Source: Fragum whitleyi
Lineage: Eukaryota; Mollusca; Bivalvia; Cardiida; Cardiidae
Length of the DNA stretch: 64,000 nt
Direction of reading: 5' to 3'
Assembly (NCBI GenBank): GCA_948146395.1
Contig: OX411558.1
Span: 51,283,622-51,347,621, forward strand
This document shows positions 1 to 23,100 of the stretch, piece after piece (within the stretch, counting starts at the first letter, position 1; every line of letters starts with the position of its first letter). Under the pieces are notes generated by a model. It saw only the letters and a list, made by a program, of their open reading frames with translations. It did no database searches and was not told the origin of the DNA. Position numbers and translations under genes: made by a program.

Positions 1-721
1 TTGACAGATGAAATGTCCATTATTCCTTATTTGGACATGCTAATTAGCTTATCGACGGTCATGTCATCTTAAACTTAAATAGCACGTGATTTTTACCGTT
101 ATTACTCGCCTTTTCATCAAGTTTTCCTCGTGTAATTCCCAACTACTTCGTTTAATAATGCTTTTTGATTGGTCTTAACATGTAAATATAGGGTTCATCT
201 CAGAATGAATAAAATCAATAATCAATTATCTGGTCAAACAGTTTCTGAAGAAAGAGAGAATATACACAGATTTGATATCCAACGGTAGCAAAAATCTTAG
301 ACAAACTGAATTATATCAAAAAACTCGATTTTATAGTAATACAGTTCACTTAAAATCTAACTCTTTTGACTCGGCCCCTATGCAAATCAGTACTATTTTT
401 GGTTATTCAATTCGCTGTTCCGTTTAATACATTAACAAGTAGGTATGAAATGCTGAAAGTTAACATGTAGACGGACGGACAAAATCGTTATCTTACATTC
501 AAAAATTCTGAAAAACAAAATTCGTCATGGTATTAGCTGGAAAAAATGATATGAAAAGAAAAATATGCGTTTCATTAATTATTTTCTGAGATTTTCGGCA
601 AAATGTTGGTCCATATAGAAGTCAAACGGACTATATTATATATATACATGTTAGACTGGCATAACACGGGTCATGCTGATTACAACTGTAAATATTTATT
701 GGTGAATTATTTTGCGATATT
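1..721. other. No gene seen
   Basis: AT-rich DNA with stops in all frames. Nothing here resembles a coding exon or a named repeat. A short ACGGACGG stretch near 472 may be the last trace of a mobile repeat of the kind found at 1125-2066. Confidence 0.5.
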
Positions 722-1062
722 AATGACCTGGCAGGGCGGGGCTTAGCCGTGACGTAATTTGGCGAGTTTACTTTTCAAAACTTTGGATTCTTTATTGTTA
801 ACGCATGCAAATAACTGTAATTAACCTAAAGGATTCACGTGCTTATAGAGAGTGAACGCATTTCATCGTTCGGTTACCAAAGTCCCGTAACTTCAGCTTG
901 ATTAAGCTGAAGTTACAAGAATTTGGTTGCCAATTTACGATTTAAGGATTTGAGTTATTTATATCAACTCTGTAGAAGTAAATTGATTAAAATAAAAGCT
1001 GATTTACCTAAACCTTAAATACAATGACCCGTTTCACAGGCCCCGCCCTGCCAGGGCATAAA
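722..1062. repeat. MITE with GC-rich terminal inverted repeats
   Basis: The left end (724-742) reads TGACCTGGCAGGGCGGGGC and the right end (1039-1058) carries its complement, GGCCCCGCCCTGCCAGGGCA. There is no coding capacity inside. A hairpin sits near 885-920 (AACTTCAGCTTGATTAAGCTGAAGTT with minor extensions). Related ends recur at 8534-8565 and 15095-15125, so this is a dispersed non-autonomous DNA element. The superfamily is not assigned. Confidence 0.7.
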
Positions 1063-1124
1063 TCATGGATTATACCTTCTATCAGTTATAATAACGGACT
1101 TAAACTAACAGACAATATTTTAAA

Positions 1125-2066
1125 AACAAGAGGACTTAAACTAACGGACAATAGGACAAGAGGACAATTATGGTCCTATATCGCTCACCTGAGCAAGTCA
1201 ACTCATAACTTGTCAACCATGTTATAAATATTGATTGTTTCATGTACATTTAGGGTGGTTTTGAAAGAAATAGACTTTAATTTCGTCCTACACTATTATG
1301 ATTTTTTTTTTTTCATTTTCGCACATTTTCAACCTTTCTCTTACCATGGCAACAAAAGTAATTGATGAAATTTAATTCTTTAACAGCTTTTGTAGACCTA
1401 CACCTTAAGAACATCCCTGCCAAGTTTAAAATTGATTGGGCCAATGGTTAAGAAGAAGATGAATTTGTTCTCAGATTTTCAGCAATTTTTGGCCTTTCCA
1501 TTGACAAGGAAACCAGAGTTTGCGATGGAATTGAATTATTTTAACAAATTGAGTAGTGCTTTATTCCCATTAACATCCCTGTCTATTTTCAGTTTGATTG
1601 GCCAAATAGTTTAGGAGCAATAGTTTTTTTCTAAGATTTCGGCAATTTTTGGCCAATTGTCAGCTTTTCCGATTCGATGGAAACAAAGAGTTTTTGATGA
1701 AATTACTGTCTTTTTTTTACAATTATTGAAGAGCTGCATCCAAGGAACATCGCTTGAGTTTCAGCTTGAGTGGCCAGGTGGTTTAGGAGGAGAAGATTTT
1801 TTCTAAGTTATTTGGCAATTTTCGGCCTTTCGGTTACCATGGCAACCATAGTTTTTGATAGAATTAAATTATTTTAACAAATCTTAAAGCACTTCACCCA
1901 AGAAACATCCCTGCCAAGTTTCAGTTTGATTTGCCTAGTTGTTTAGGAGGGGGAGATATATAAAGAAATTGTTGACGGACGGACAGACAGACAGACAGTC
2001 GGACGACGGACGGTGAGCAATCACAATAGCTCACCTTGAGCACTTTGTGCTCAGGTGAGCTAAAAA
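1125..2066 (+). mobile_element. Pearl/Helitron-like non-autonomous element, copy 1
   Basis: It starts with an ACAAGAGG motif followed by CGCTCACCTGAG. It then carries several diverged units of roughly 140-150 bp, each with a TTTAGGAGGAGAAGA-type block and a GGTTACCATGGCAACC-type block. It ends with an ACGG/ACAG microsatellite (1975-2013) and a 3' hairpin (GAGCACTTTGTGCTC) followed by AGGTGAGCTAAAA. The 5' CACCTGAG is complementary to the 3' CTCAGGTG. Known: bivalve pearl elements have tandem cores plus an ACGG microsatellite. Assignment to that family is an inference from memory. Confidence 0.65.
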
Positions 2067-2127
2067 TATGAACGATCGAGATTCGTGCAATCTGGTTTAA
2101 TTCCTAAATGAAAAATAGAAATATTAC

Positions 2128-2191
2128 CTATGCCATCCAAATTAGCTGTAAAAACATATACCATTATTAAGAAGAAAAATACCCTTTCCAT
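2128..2191 (-). CDS. Orphan first exon of a fourth Ly6-like gene (copy A, signal peptide)
   Basis: On the minus strand, ATG at 2191 opens a 64-nt exon ending at a GT donor (GTAAT at 2127-2123). The length and phase are the same as exon 1 of the three complete plus-strand genes. It encodes about 21 hydrophobic residues starting MERVFFFLIM and ending near DG, very like the copy at 20174 (MERLFCFLIL). This is a signal peptide. The start is chosen by alignment with the paralogues, because the open frame continues upstream. Exons 2 and 3 should lie to the left, outside the window, and no trace of them was seen at 1-2100. It is divergent (head to head) with copy B at 5876. It could be an intact gene cut by the window edge or a solo exon. 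Confidence 0.65.
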
Positions 2192-2336
2192 TTCTTTAAA
2201 GAAAGTTTGTTTAGAAAAAGTTGTATATTTTTTCCAGAGCAGCGATAAGAGGATGAGTGTGACGGTTTTCACTCTTTTCATCCTGTTAACTTCATATTTA
2301 AGCTGTACACAAAGCGTTTGCAGACAGTATAGACTA

Positions 2337-2368
2337 AGATCAGCCTGCACAGACGTGCAGTCTGATCT
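2337..2368. repeat. Dispersed near-palindrome upstream of copy A
   Basis: A 32-bp near-palindrome with AGATCAG at its left and CTGATCT at its right. Related copies lie at 2601-2638, 5486-5517, 19945-19980 and 29761-29797. Four of the five lie 150-440 bp upstream of an exon 1 of the Ly6-like family, so the element probably travelled with the duplicated gene cassette. It may also be a common dispersed repeat of the genome. It has no coding content. Confidence 0.6.
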
Positions 2369-2600
2369 AAGCCTACACTGTCTTCTTTCTTCATAATTTC
2401 GCGAGGAAAAAAATGACATTGACTTGTTGAAATGTCAGAAAATTGAAAACAATTCGAAAGAAATTCTCAATTAACGTAATAAGGGTCACGACGTTTACAC
2501 AAGGTAATTAGTAATATTCAAAAGATGCTTATTAGATAGATAAAAAAATTGAGCCTGTGCGTGACATTTTCAACAATTTCAAATGTGCGCACAGCAAAGG

Positions 2601-2638
2601 TTCTGGCCAGCCTGTGCAGCCGCACAGTCTGACCAGAA
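2601..2638. repeat. Second copy of the dispersed near-palindrome
   Basis: TTCTGGCCAGCCTGTGCAG on the left pairs with CGCACAGTCTGACCAGAA on the right. It belongs to the same family as 2337-2368. Confidence 0.55.
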
Positions 2639-2814
2639 TCTTCACTTTGCGCTCTTTAGATAGATAAGGTCTTTAAGTATCTTTAGACAGACATGGAATC
2701 TTCTTTCAGCGATGTGTGGATGTCCAGGCTGCTCAATGTTTACAACTCACGACATGTCAAATTGTTGGAAATGTCACGCACTGGCTCATATATTTTAAAT
2801 GGTGCTGCAGCCGA

Positions 2815-2895
2815 GCCCGGCTAAATCAATCGGTAACGCTTTGGGCTGTAAGATTTTGGATCCTGACTTCGAGTCCCGGCACGGGCAACTTTTAA
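2815..2895 (+). repeat. tRNA-like SINE fragment
   Basis: It has a degenerate A-box-like stretch (AATCGGTAACGC) and a B-box-like stretch (TTCGAGTCCC) at tRNA spacing. The flanks do not pair into an acceptor stem. It is read as a SINE head relic, not a working tRNA. Confidence 0.4.
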
Positions 2896-2940
2896 CCGAT
2901 ATTTGACATAAGTTAATAAATGTAACAAGCGTATTTTTCC

Positions 2941-3253
2941 CCAGCCAATGGGTGATTGATTGATTGAATGGGGTTTTACGCCGCTTTCAACATTATTTCA
3001 GTTATATCGCGGCGACCGGAGCACCTAACAATGGATTCCCGGTATTTCTTTTACCTGTACTACCATTACACCCTTTCCTAGCCTCCGACTGCTATTTCAC
3101 ATAGGTTTACGATTATCAACCCATTGGTGAAAGACAAATGTCGGAAAGGATATTTGCCGCCACCGGGGATCGAACCCACGACTTCCAGATTGGAAGTCTT
3201 ATGCCTAACCAACTGCGCTATGGTGGCGGCGTTCCAGCCAATGGGTGATTGAT
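2941..3253 (-). mobile_element. tRNA-derived SINE with a 20-bp target-site duplication
   Basis: The tRNA-like head is at the right, on the minus strand (about 3159-3230). A box A-like region (GCGCAGTTGGTTAGGCA) and box B (GGTTCGATCCCC) are both visible. The body runs leftward to a TGATTGAT tail. The same 20 bases (CCAGCCAATGGGTGATTGAT) flank the element at 2941-2960 and 3234-3253, a perfect target-site duplication showing recent insertion by an L1-type mechanism. Other copies of this family lie at 14506, 30449, 30768, 40044, 46049, 49013 and 50658. Confidence 0.85.
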
Positions 3254-4127
3254 AATTAGGACGACTAGATGGATGAGCAACTGGTGGTTCGGATGAAATG
3301 TTGTGGTTATGTTGGTGTGCGAACCAACAGAAAGCAATGGACAGGTGCACCAGCTGCAGAGATAAAACTGCATTTATGCTGAAAGCGGGGTAAAATCCAA
3401 ATAAATAAATAAATCTATAGAGCTGCATAGCTCTTTCGTTTTTTTGTTACTAAGAGTCGACGCATTTACATGTAGCAGCACACCGGAATCCAAATCGAAG
3501 GGTCCTAGCTTCGATCCTCGCTGGCGACACATTTTATTTTTTTACTTTTGTCTCCGAACAATAGCCAGATTATTGTAACGTCGTGAAATGGGCATTCAAA
3601 GACAAACAAAAATGAAAGTATGTAGATTTTGATAAAGGGGTGTGTGTTAAAGAATGTCGATAATTTTGTTAAATTATATTACCTCCCTTAAATTCTTAAA
3701 TAATTGAAAAATCATTAACCTTTTCAATACTAAGACGTTATCAATTGTAACAGTTCTGAGACGAAATTCGCAAGACCGCCCAATAATGTCAGACAATTTT
3801 TCATCTGGACATACTTATAAATATCGTCTGACCAGATGTCTTGTTTATAATTCAATTAAGTATTCACGACAATGAGATGTATAACTGTAGCTTGCACGTT
3901 TACTTATCTTTTTTTTTTTACTAAATCAGAAGCTGAAATAGATAATTTGCTTTTATGTTTTACTTATATTTTCAAAATATTACCCTAAGATACTCAAATA
4001 TGTACTTATTTTTCTATTAAATAGAACAAATTTATATGGGTTTCAGGTCAGACAAATTTAATTCATTCAGCCAGAACTGTTTATGTCGTCTGACCAAATG
4101 TCGGACAGGTCTCTAGGCTTTAAAGTA
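3254..4127. other. No gene seen; weak tRNA-like remnant
   Basis: A possible SINE head relic with a B-box-like TTCGATCC lies at about 3455-3545, followed by a T-rich tail. The rest is AT-rich with short homopolymers. No exon was recognised. Confidence 0.4.
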
Positions 4128-4690
4128 ATATCTGGACTACTTCCAGTACTACCAGTACATCATTTCCGTAAAATTCTACCAGTACTACCAGTACATCGTT
4201 TCCGTAAAATTCTACCAGTACTACCAATACATAATTTCCGTAAAATTCTACCAGTACTACCAATACATAATTTCCGTAAAACTACTACATGTACCGGTAC
4301 TGTAAATACATCATTTCCGTAAAACTATTACCAGTTCTTTCAATACAGTATTCCCGTTAAACTACTTCCAGTACTACCAATACATTACTACCGTAAAACT
4401 ACTACAATAACTACCAATACATCATTGTCCGTAAAACAACTACCGGTAGAACCAATACATAATTTCCTTAAAACTTCTTCCAATACGGTCAAAACATCAT
4501 TTCTGCAAAACTTCTACCAGTATTGTTCATACATCATTTCGGTAAATCTACTACCAGTTATCCATACATCATTTCCGTAAATCTACTACCAGCACTACAA
4601 ATACATCATTTCCGTAAATCTACTACCAGCACTACAAATACTTAATTTCCGTAAAACTTCTACCAGTACTACCAATACATCGTCTCCGAA
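4128..4690 (+). repeat. Minisatellite, about 36-bp unit
   Basis: About 15 imperfect units built around CTACCAGTACTACCAATACA followed by TCATTTCCGTAAAA. The unit is 36 bp at the left and varies to the right. The open frame across part of it only reflects the repeat. Confidence 0.9.
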
Positions 4691-5485
4691 AATAAGTATT
4701 CAGAGGAGAAATTTGTTTCGGCAGAGGTCAACGGAGGACGCATTTGAAAACTCTTAAACAGGAATGTCAATTTATCTTACTAGATTTAGAAGTTTATCCA
4801 AACGCGAAGTGTAACTTTACGCACTACCAAGATGGCCCATTTGTCTGATGGCTCGCTCATTTTTAAGTGCTTGCCTAACAAAGCAATGATTTTTTTTTCT
4901 TTCTGATAAGCATGTTACTCATTCTATTGTGTAAAATATGAAGCCATTAACAAACGACTTAGTTCTAGAGTGGTCCAATTAAAAAAAATGAGTCGACATT
5001 TAGTTGGTGAAAATTATAGAAAAAATCTTCTTTTGGGAAAGATACATTGTAAAAAATTGGGGAAATGTGTGTGTAACAAACATTTTCTTCATTATTTAAA
5101 ATATTTCCAAAGCATGTCAAAAAATTTGGATTATGCAGGAAAGGGTTAAAGTGGACGCTTGTCCTTTTTATCATCAAGTTCAACCCTTCTCGTGCTGTTC
5201 AAGACATACTTCTGTGCTAAAAAACTTTTCTCAGACTCAATTCAAAATTTTCTCAAATTTCAATTTGAGATTAAAGCCGCAACTCTGTTTTATAACTCAT
5301 TTTAATGTATTAACATAAAAGATTATATTAATAAGTTGTTATAAATAACAACTAATAAATATTATCTTTTATTTTCATACATTCATTTTAATTTAAAATT
5401 TGAGAAAAATTGAGCCTGAGCCTGAGAAAAGTTTTATAACCTTTGGCCCAGATGTAGATATAGCTGTTGAAGACTGTACAGACAA
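4691..5485. other. No gene seen
   Basis: Intergenic DNA between copies A and B of the Ly6-like family. It holds a short fragment (about 4830-4870) resembling the AGATGGCCC-type MITE end found at 5605 and 19765. The remainder is AT-rich and unassigned. Confidence 0.4.
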
Positions 5486-5517
5486 AGATCAGCCTGCACA
5501 GACGTGAAGTCTGATCT
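5486..5517. repeat. Dispersed near-palindrome upstream of copy B
   Basis: Same element as 2337-2368, about 360 bp before the copy B start codon. Confidence 0.6.
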
Positions 5518-5604
5518 CAGATCTTAGCATATAATGACTCGTTCTACTTAATTAATGAGAGGAAGAAACTGCACCGTTTTGATTAAAAAATAAATAAATA
5601 ATAT

Positions 5605-5770
5605 GTGACTCGTCACGCGAAAAGGGACCATCTGGGAAGTGTGTAAAGTGTCGATCCAAGTCAGACTGAGAGAATTTTTGAAATGCTACCCCTGTTTGAC
5701 CTGTACTAGAATCAATCTCTTTTTCTAATACCTATTTTACAGAATTCCCAGATGGCTCCCTTTTAAATTA
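5605..5770. repeat. Foldback MITE
   Basis: The ends are inverted copies of each other: GGGACCATCTGGGAA at the left and TTCCCAGATGGCTCCC at the right. Related ends occur near 16800-16905, 18850-18900, 19765-19800 and 43885-43915. There is no coding content. It lies just upstream of the copy B promoter. Confidence 0.65.
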
Positions 5771-5799
5771 CGGGTCTCGTATGTCTTTATGGCATTTAG

Positions 5800-5823
5800 A
5801 TTAAGCACGATAAGTTATAAAAG
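5800..5823 (+). promoter_or_regulatory. Putative core promoter of copy B
   Basis: TATAAAAG at 5816-5823, about 53 bp before the ATG, is preceded by TTAAGCACGATAAG. The same TTAAGCACGATAAG lies before copy D (30105-30118), followed there by TACAAAAG. Conservation between paralogues in otherwise diverged DNA suggests a real promoter block. The transcription start is not known. Confidence 0.5.
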
Positions 5824-5875
5824 CTCTTCATAGACATTCATAAAGCAATTAGAATTCAGAATTTTCTGCACAAAA

Positions 5876-17023
<11,148 letters not shown>

Positions 17024-17052
<29 letters not shown>

Positions 17053-17419
17053 ATCACGTGGACAGTTACGCTTTACCATATCCGAATCCGCCCACAAAAT
17101 AAATAAAGTGGACAATCACGCTTTATCACACCCGGACCAGCCCACAAAATAAAGTAGGCGGACAATTACATTCTACCAGTTCCAACTCCGCCCACAAAAT
17201 AAATAACGGGAACTATTACTTTTCATCACATCCGACCCACCCACAAAATAAAAAAGGGAACTATCACGCTTCATCACACCCGACCCACCCACAAATAAAT
17301 CATATGAACCATTACACTGTACCAGTTCCAACTACGCCAATAGATAAATAACGGGGACATTAACGCCTTATCACAGAAGAACCGCCCACACTATAAAAAG
17401 AGTGGACAATCAGATCTCT
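17024..17419 (+). repeat. 50-bp tail repeat at the 3' end of copy B
   Basis: About eight units of 46-50 bp. The first unit covers the last coding codons and the stop. Each later unit repeats a TACCA..CC..CCACAAAATAAAT-type segment, so most bring an AATAAA. The same repeat, independently homogenised, follows copy C at 25645. Confidence 0.85.
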
Positions 17420-17620
17420 GTTATCAAATTATAAAATGTCCAGCTTACATATTTCGTTGATTTTGTTTTTCACAACGTCATCTTCATTGATGTTTGTGAC
17501 GACACAAAAACCCACGTGCGATATGACGCGGTTTAATGTCAGCGCCCTAATAATTCCCTAGATCTATTCCGTAATATCGCCTAAGTTTCACGACTGATAA
17601 TCAGGGCGAAAACCATTCGA
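17408..17620 (-). mobile_element. Single-arm copy of the foldback element
   Basis: It matches the right arm of 7140-7985: a CAAATTATAAAATG block, TTTGTGACG with the CRE-like site decayed, then CTATTCCGTAATATCGCC near the outer end. Confidence 0.65.
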
Positions 17621-17924
17621 AATACCACTCGGCTAATCTAACGATCAACCTCGGATGTACATCGACGGACTATTTTGAAAATTACGTGAAAACATTTGGG
17701 GAAATTGGATGACGTCAATGTTGTAAGCCATCGAAATTTTGAGTGAAAACATTCGATGGTACCAACGCTACTCGTTCTAGTCAATGTCGCATAACCTTCA
17801 TTTCCTTTTTCAAATATCTTTATAATCTTTTATTTTTTCGGAAAAGTTCGCCTCCGGTTGAAGCACTAGTTTTTTTTCGATGTTTCCGGCCAACAAAAGG
17901 CACGATATAGTTACATACCCATCC
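17621..17924. other. Spacer, nothing recognised
   Basis: It contains short inverted segments (AACATTCGATGG and ACCATTCGAA type). It is probably a decayed part of the foldback cluster. Confidence 0.3.
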
Positions 17925-19760
17925 ACCTTATGAACTTCCGAGGTCTGATGCAGTTTACCGAAATGGCCGAGGGATGTTCCGATACGGCGTAGACATAAAA
18001 ACGTGTCATATTGCACGTGGGTTTATGTGACGTCACAAACATTACTGAAGATGACATTATGAAAAACAAAATCTACGAAATATTTAAGCTGGACATTTTA
18101 CAATTTGATAACAAAACGCAGAGTTTTACGTTTTCTAATCAAATCGTAAAATGCCAAAAATGATCTACATAGATGATCGGTAAGCATTAGAGGAATTTGT
18201 TTGTTCTTCAAACGTTTTAACTAAAGTACCATCAGACGCCGAATCACCTAAATATTTACTAAAAATTACTACACTTATGTCCGAGATACTATCCAGTTTA
18301 CGGAAAAGTCCGAGCAATTTCCCGAATGGTCGGGTGCCAATCGGGAACCTTCGGTGATTCTACGGAATAGACCGCGGGAATGATACGGGCGCAGCCATGA
18401 CAGCGCGTCGTTTCGCACGTGGGTTATGACGTCACAAACATCAACGATCCCGCTGAGGATGACGTTGCATCAAACAAAACAAACGAAAGAATATAAGTGG
18501 GCAAATTGTAATTTGACAACAAAACGCAGTGTTTAACTGCGTTTTGTCATCAAATTATAATATACCCAAAAGATCTCTTCAGACATTCGGAAAGAATTAA
18601 TAAACTTTTTCCTTTTCTTCAAGCGGATTCAATAACCGAATTAACACCAGAACCGAATTTCCTAAAAAATGACCCAAAATTACTACACTTACGTCCGAAG
18701 TACTTTCCAGTTTTCGGAAACGTCCGAGCGATGTTCCGAATGGGTCGGGTGCATGTCACCACTGAGGATGGAATCTAGGACTTCGGAATTTGAATTCCAT
18801 TGCTTTGTTTTTTTCAAAGGCGAAACGAATAATTAAATAGTATATCTGTGCAGTCATGCGAAAAGGAACCATCTGGGTATTCTGTAAAATGAATATTCGA
18901 AAATGATATTAGACACAGTATAGGTCAACCGAAGTTTGCATTTGAGAAACTCTAAATATAGGTTTGTAGAATAGTCATTATAGATCTAGGAAATAAGCCA
19001 AATACGGAAAGGTTTCGAAACTGTGCCTGTGCTATCCTTACAGTCTGACTCACTCGGAAACCCTCGGTGATTCTACTGAATAGACCTCGGAAATAATAAG
19101 GGCGTCACAAATATGACGTTTATATGACGTCACAAACATAAAGTATGACGTTGCGAAAATTAAAATCAACGTAAGGATAGAAATGGGCATTTTATAATTT
19201 ATTTGAAAACAAAACTGCGTTTTGCTTTCAAATTGTAACATGCAAAAATGATATCCACAGACGCTCGGAAAACATTAAAGGAATATACTTTTCTTCAAGC
19301 GTATTAACCAAAGTACCACCAGGAGCCGATTTACCTAAAATGACCAAAAATTACTACACTTACGTCCGAGGTACTTTCCAGTTTGCGGCCGGAAAAGTCC
19401 GAGCGATGTTCCGAATGAGTCTTACTTGGATCGACACCATTCGTAAATTCTACGGAATAGACCTCGGGAATAACAAGCACCCAACAACGAAAGCGCGTCA
19501 TTTCGAACGTGGGTTTACATGACGTCTCAATCATTAACCGTCCCGATAAGGAGGACGTTGTCTGAAACAAGTTCAATGAAAGAATAAAAGTGGGCATATT
19601 TCAAAAATAAAATGCCCAAAGGATCTCCACAGACTATCGGAAACAATTAACAAAATGTGCTTTTCTTCAAGCGAATCAAATAATCGAAGTACAACAAGTA
19701 GCATAATTAACTTAAACATTACTATACTTAAGTCCGGGCGATGTTCCATTGAGATCGACA
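17925..19760 (+). mobile_element. Cluster of four single-arm foldback copies
   Basis: Copies at about 17925-18345, 18338-18765, 19056-19425 and 19425-19760 each run in the same orientation. Most run through GTGATTCTACGGAATAGACC, CGTGGGTTTATGTGACGTCA, a hairpin around AAAACGCAGT, and TTACTACACTTACGTCCGAG. They lie between the end of copy B and the start of copy C. Most carry one TGACGTCA. No protein is encoded. Confidence 0.7.
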
Positions 19761-19944
19761 CTTTACGCTGTACCCAGATGGCCCCCTTTTCGCCTGATTC
19801 ATTAACACTTCTGTCATTACAAAACTTTTTTTTATCTTCTGATAAGCATGTTAACTAATGTCGATAGAAGAAAACTTTACCCTTGCAATGTTGTTCATTA
19901 CATAGCCCTGATGTACACAAAGCTATGGTATACAGTATAGACTA

Positions 19945-19980
19945 AGATCAGCCTGCTTAGATGTTCAGCCTGGTCGACCT
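19945..19980. repeat. Dispersed near-palindrome upstream of copy C
   Basis: A diverged copy of the element at 2337-2368, about 200 bp before the copy C start codon. Confidence 0.5.
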
Positions 19981-20084
19981 TAGCCTATAGTACTTGGTTT
20001 TACTTAATAATCGAGCGAAAGAAATTGAGCCTTATTGGGTGAAATGTTCCGAAGATTAGCAATATGTTTGAAATTTAGAAGTAA

Positions 20085-20113
20085 GCAAGAAAAGGTTTAA
20101 AAGGTATACAAGG
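20085..20113 (+). promoter_or_regulatory. Putative core promoter of copy C
   Basis: TTTAAAAG at 20096-20103 and TATACAAG close by lie about 65-78 bp before the ATG, in the position of TATAAAAG in copy B. The upstream AAGCAAGAAAAGG is a diverged form of AAGCACGATAAG. Confidence 0.4.
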
Positions 20114-20173
20114 GGAACATTCATTAAGCATTTGTAATTGGAATTTTTTCTAAGTAGAATTTTCTACATAGTA

Positions 20174-23100
20174 ATGGAACGGCTCTTTTGTTTCTTGATA
20201 TTAGTTTATGTGTTTATAGCTTACTTTGACTGCGCAGGTAAGAATTTACGTTTATAGACATACTAGTGATTCTTAGGTCAGAAGATCTTCGAAGTCACTT
20301 ATTTTAAGGTAGTGGGTCCGTTATATTTCCGCTACATTTCGGAAGTCTTGAACTTTGAAAGTGTTATCCGAGGTTTACTAAGGATTTCATTAGGAAAACT
20401 CGGTTTTCACTTCAAGTTTATGACTTTAGAAATCTTACCGAACTGTTACGGGTCCAAAATGTGAAGGCGGTTAAAAGGCGAAAATAAAAAGTGGTTTATA
20501 CACAATGATATTTGAATTTCTGTTTCTGTATTCTTTCCTGTAGATTATCTAGATATAACTGTATCCTATCAGCAAGACCAGTGAAATTACAAACAAGAGG
20601 ACCATGACAGCTCTATATCGTTCAATTGATAAAGTTAACTCATAACTTGTCAACCATTTTATAATAACTAGAGATTTTTTAACGTACATTTAGGGTGGTT
20701 TTGAAAGAAACAGACTTTAATTGCGTCCTACTCTATTTTGATATTTTTTCATTTCCGTAAATTTTCAACTCATCTCCGACAATGGAAATAAAAGATAAAA
20801 ATGGACTTGATTTATCTTAACAACTTTAGTAGACCTACACCTACAGAACATCTCTGCAAAGTTTAAAATTGAATGGGACAATGGTCTAGAAGAAGATGAA
20901 TTTGTTCAAGGATTCCCAGTAAATTTTGGCCTTTCCATTGACATTGAAACCAGAGTTTATGGTGGAATTGAATTCTTTTAACAAATTTAGTAGTGCTTAA
21001 CCCTAAGGAATAACCCTACCAATTTTCAGCTTAGGAGCAGAATATTTTTTTCCAAGATTTTGGGCAATTTTTTGCCAATTCTCAGCATCTCCGTTACATG
21101 GAAACAGTAGTTTTTCATTAAATCTTAGTCTTTTAACGAGTTTTTAAGAGCTTCGCCCAAGGAATATCTCTGCCAAGTATCAGCTTGATTGGCCCAGTAG
21201 TTTTATGAGACGAAGAATTTTTTCTGAGATTTTTCTGCAATTTTCGGCCTTCTGTTACCATGCCAACCAGAGTTTTTAATAGAATTAAATTCTTTAAACA
21301 ACTTTTAAAGAGTTTTACCCAAGAAACATACCTTTCAGATTTTAGCTAGATTGGACAAGTGGTTTAGGAGGAGAAGATTGTTTTTCTAAGATTTCTCGAC
21401 AATATCGGCCTTGCCGTTACTATGGAAACCAGACGTCTTTTTAATGAAATTAAATTCTTTTACAAAATTTAGTAGTGCTTTACCCATAGGAACAACCCTG
21501 CCAATTTTCAGATTGATTGGTCTAGTGGTTTAGGAGGAGAATATATATATATGTATATATATATCTTAAGATTTTCGGCATGAACTGAGCCACAATTTAT
21601 TTCATAATCAAGTTTAGAAAAAGGAGTCCGTTCCGCGTCTTTACCAAAAATAAGATTTTAGATCGGCTAAAAGAGACTTAAATTTGCCCTTTTTACAGAA
21701 TCCTTTTTCCTATTTATATATTTTCTTTCATTAAATTCCGGTTCTACTGCATTTAGAATTACAATTTATCTTTCTGCATAAATCACCACGTCAACACTCT
21801 TAATTTCGTTCTTAACGTTTTTTTTTTTCGATAATGTTAATTGCCTTTTTTCAATCAATATAATTTTACTTCCGAACAAAAAAATCTCCGATTTAGTTTC
21901 TGATAATTTCCATTAAAGAGCTGTACGTTTCAAATCACTTTCTGGGTTCTATCATCAATATCATTAAAGGGTCATCTCTTTCAACGCACACAAGCAATCG
22001 AGAAAGAGAACCTACACGATTGTTTGAGTAACGCTGTAACATTTCGTTGCCTTTCGATTGGCTGAAAAAACATCATGACTATCATTTCACGAAATCAATG
22101 ACAAAAAGGAAATGTTCAGCTAAATCGAAATATCGCAGGGACTTTCAAGGAATAATGACTTCACACTGATTAAACTATCTTTTGTTTTCGCGATAGAGCT
22201 CACAGTCTTCATCCGATTTGCTTCAAACTGTCACGATATAATTGAATGATCTTAAGGATGGTTCCGTCAAGTATATGGAAATAAGGGCTTATGGAAATTT
22301 GATTGAAATATCCTCATTGTCATGCTATATTTCCACGATTGTCATCCATATTTTACAGAATGATTGAATTATCACAACGCTCGTTCCTTTTAAAAATTGG
22401 TCAAGTCCGTCAAGTATCACGGGTAAAGGGGCCTTATGGAAATTTGATTTAAATATCCCTATCGCGATAAATAAAGCAGTTTAGTCCGATTTGTTTCCAA
22501 TTACATGTATAGAGAACAATTGTACCAACGTATGAGTCGTTCCTTTTGAAAATGGGCTAGGGACTTCAAATATCAAAAAGGGGGGCAATAATGAAAATAT
22601 GATTAAAAGATTTTCCATTTGAATGCTTTAGTGGCATGACTTTCCTCTAAATAATCACAAATAACACGTAATTTTATCTTTTACAGACTTGTAATGCTAT
22701 AGGTTTTCAAGGGAGTAAGTAGAACGTCACAGGCAATCGTGGGCCTCTTGTTTTTTTGAAACTAGAAAGCCATGAAAGGCTTGAGTCGCCCCATAGGCTT
22801 TAAATTGTTGAAATAGCAAATCAAAGTTTTGACTAGATATTTTGGGTTCCACTGATGTTGAAAGTGATGTTCAAAGTTTCCACTATATAGCCTAAAAAAT
22901 GATCTCCGCCAATGAAATACATATTTTTCATCCGATCACAATAATATTTGGGAGACTGTTAAAAGGTCACTAAAGGATCATTCAAGTGAAAGTTGTTTGA
23001 TATCTATCGATTACATTCTGAGAAAATGATTTCCAAAGTTTTCACTATATAACATATAGAGAAATGACCTCCGCCAATAAAATACAAATTTTTCATCCGT

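Noticed and set aside
3159..3230. tRNA gene on the minus strand
   Set aside because: It has good A and B boxes but is the head of a multi-copy SINE with a target-site duplication.
4083..4322. 79-codon frame with LPVLPVH repeats
   Set aside because: It is a product of the 36-bp minisatellite and is lost when unit length changes.
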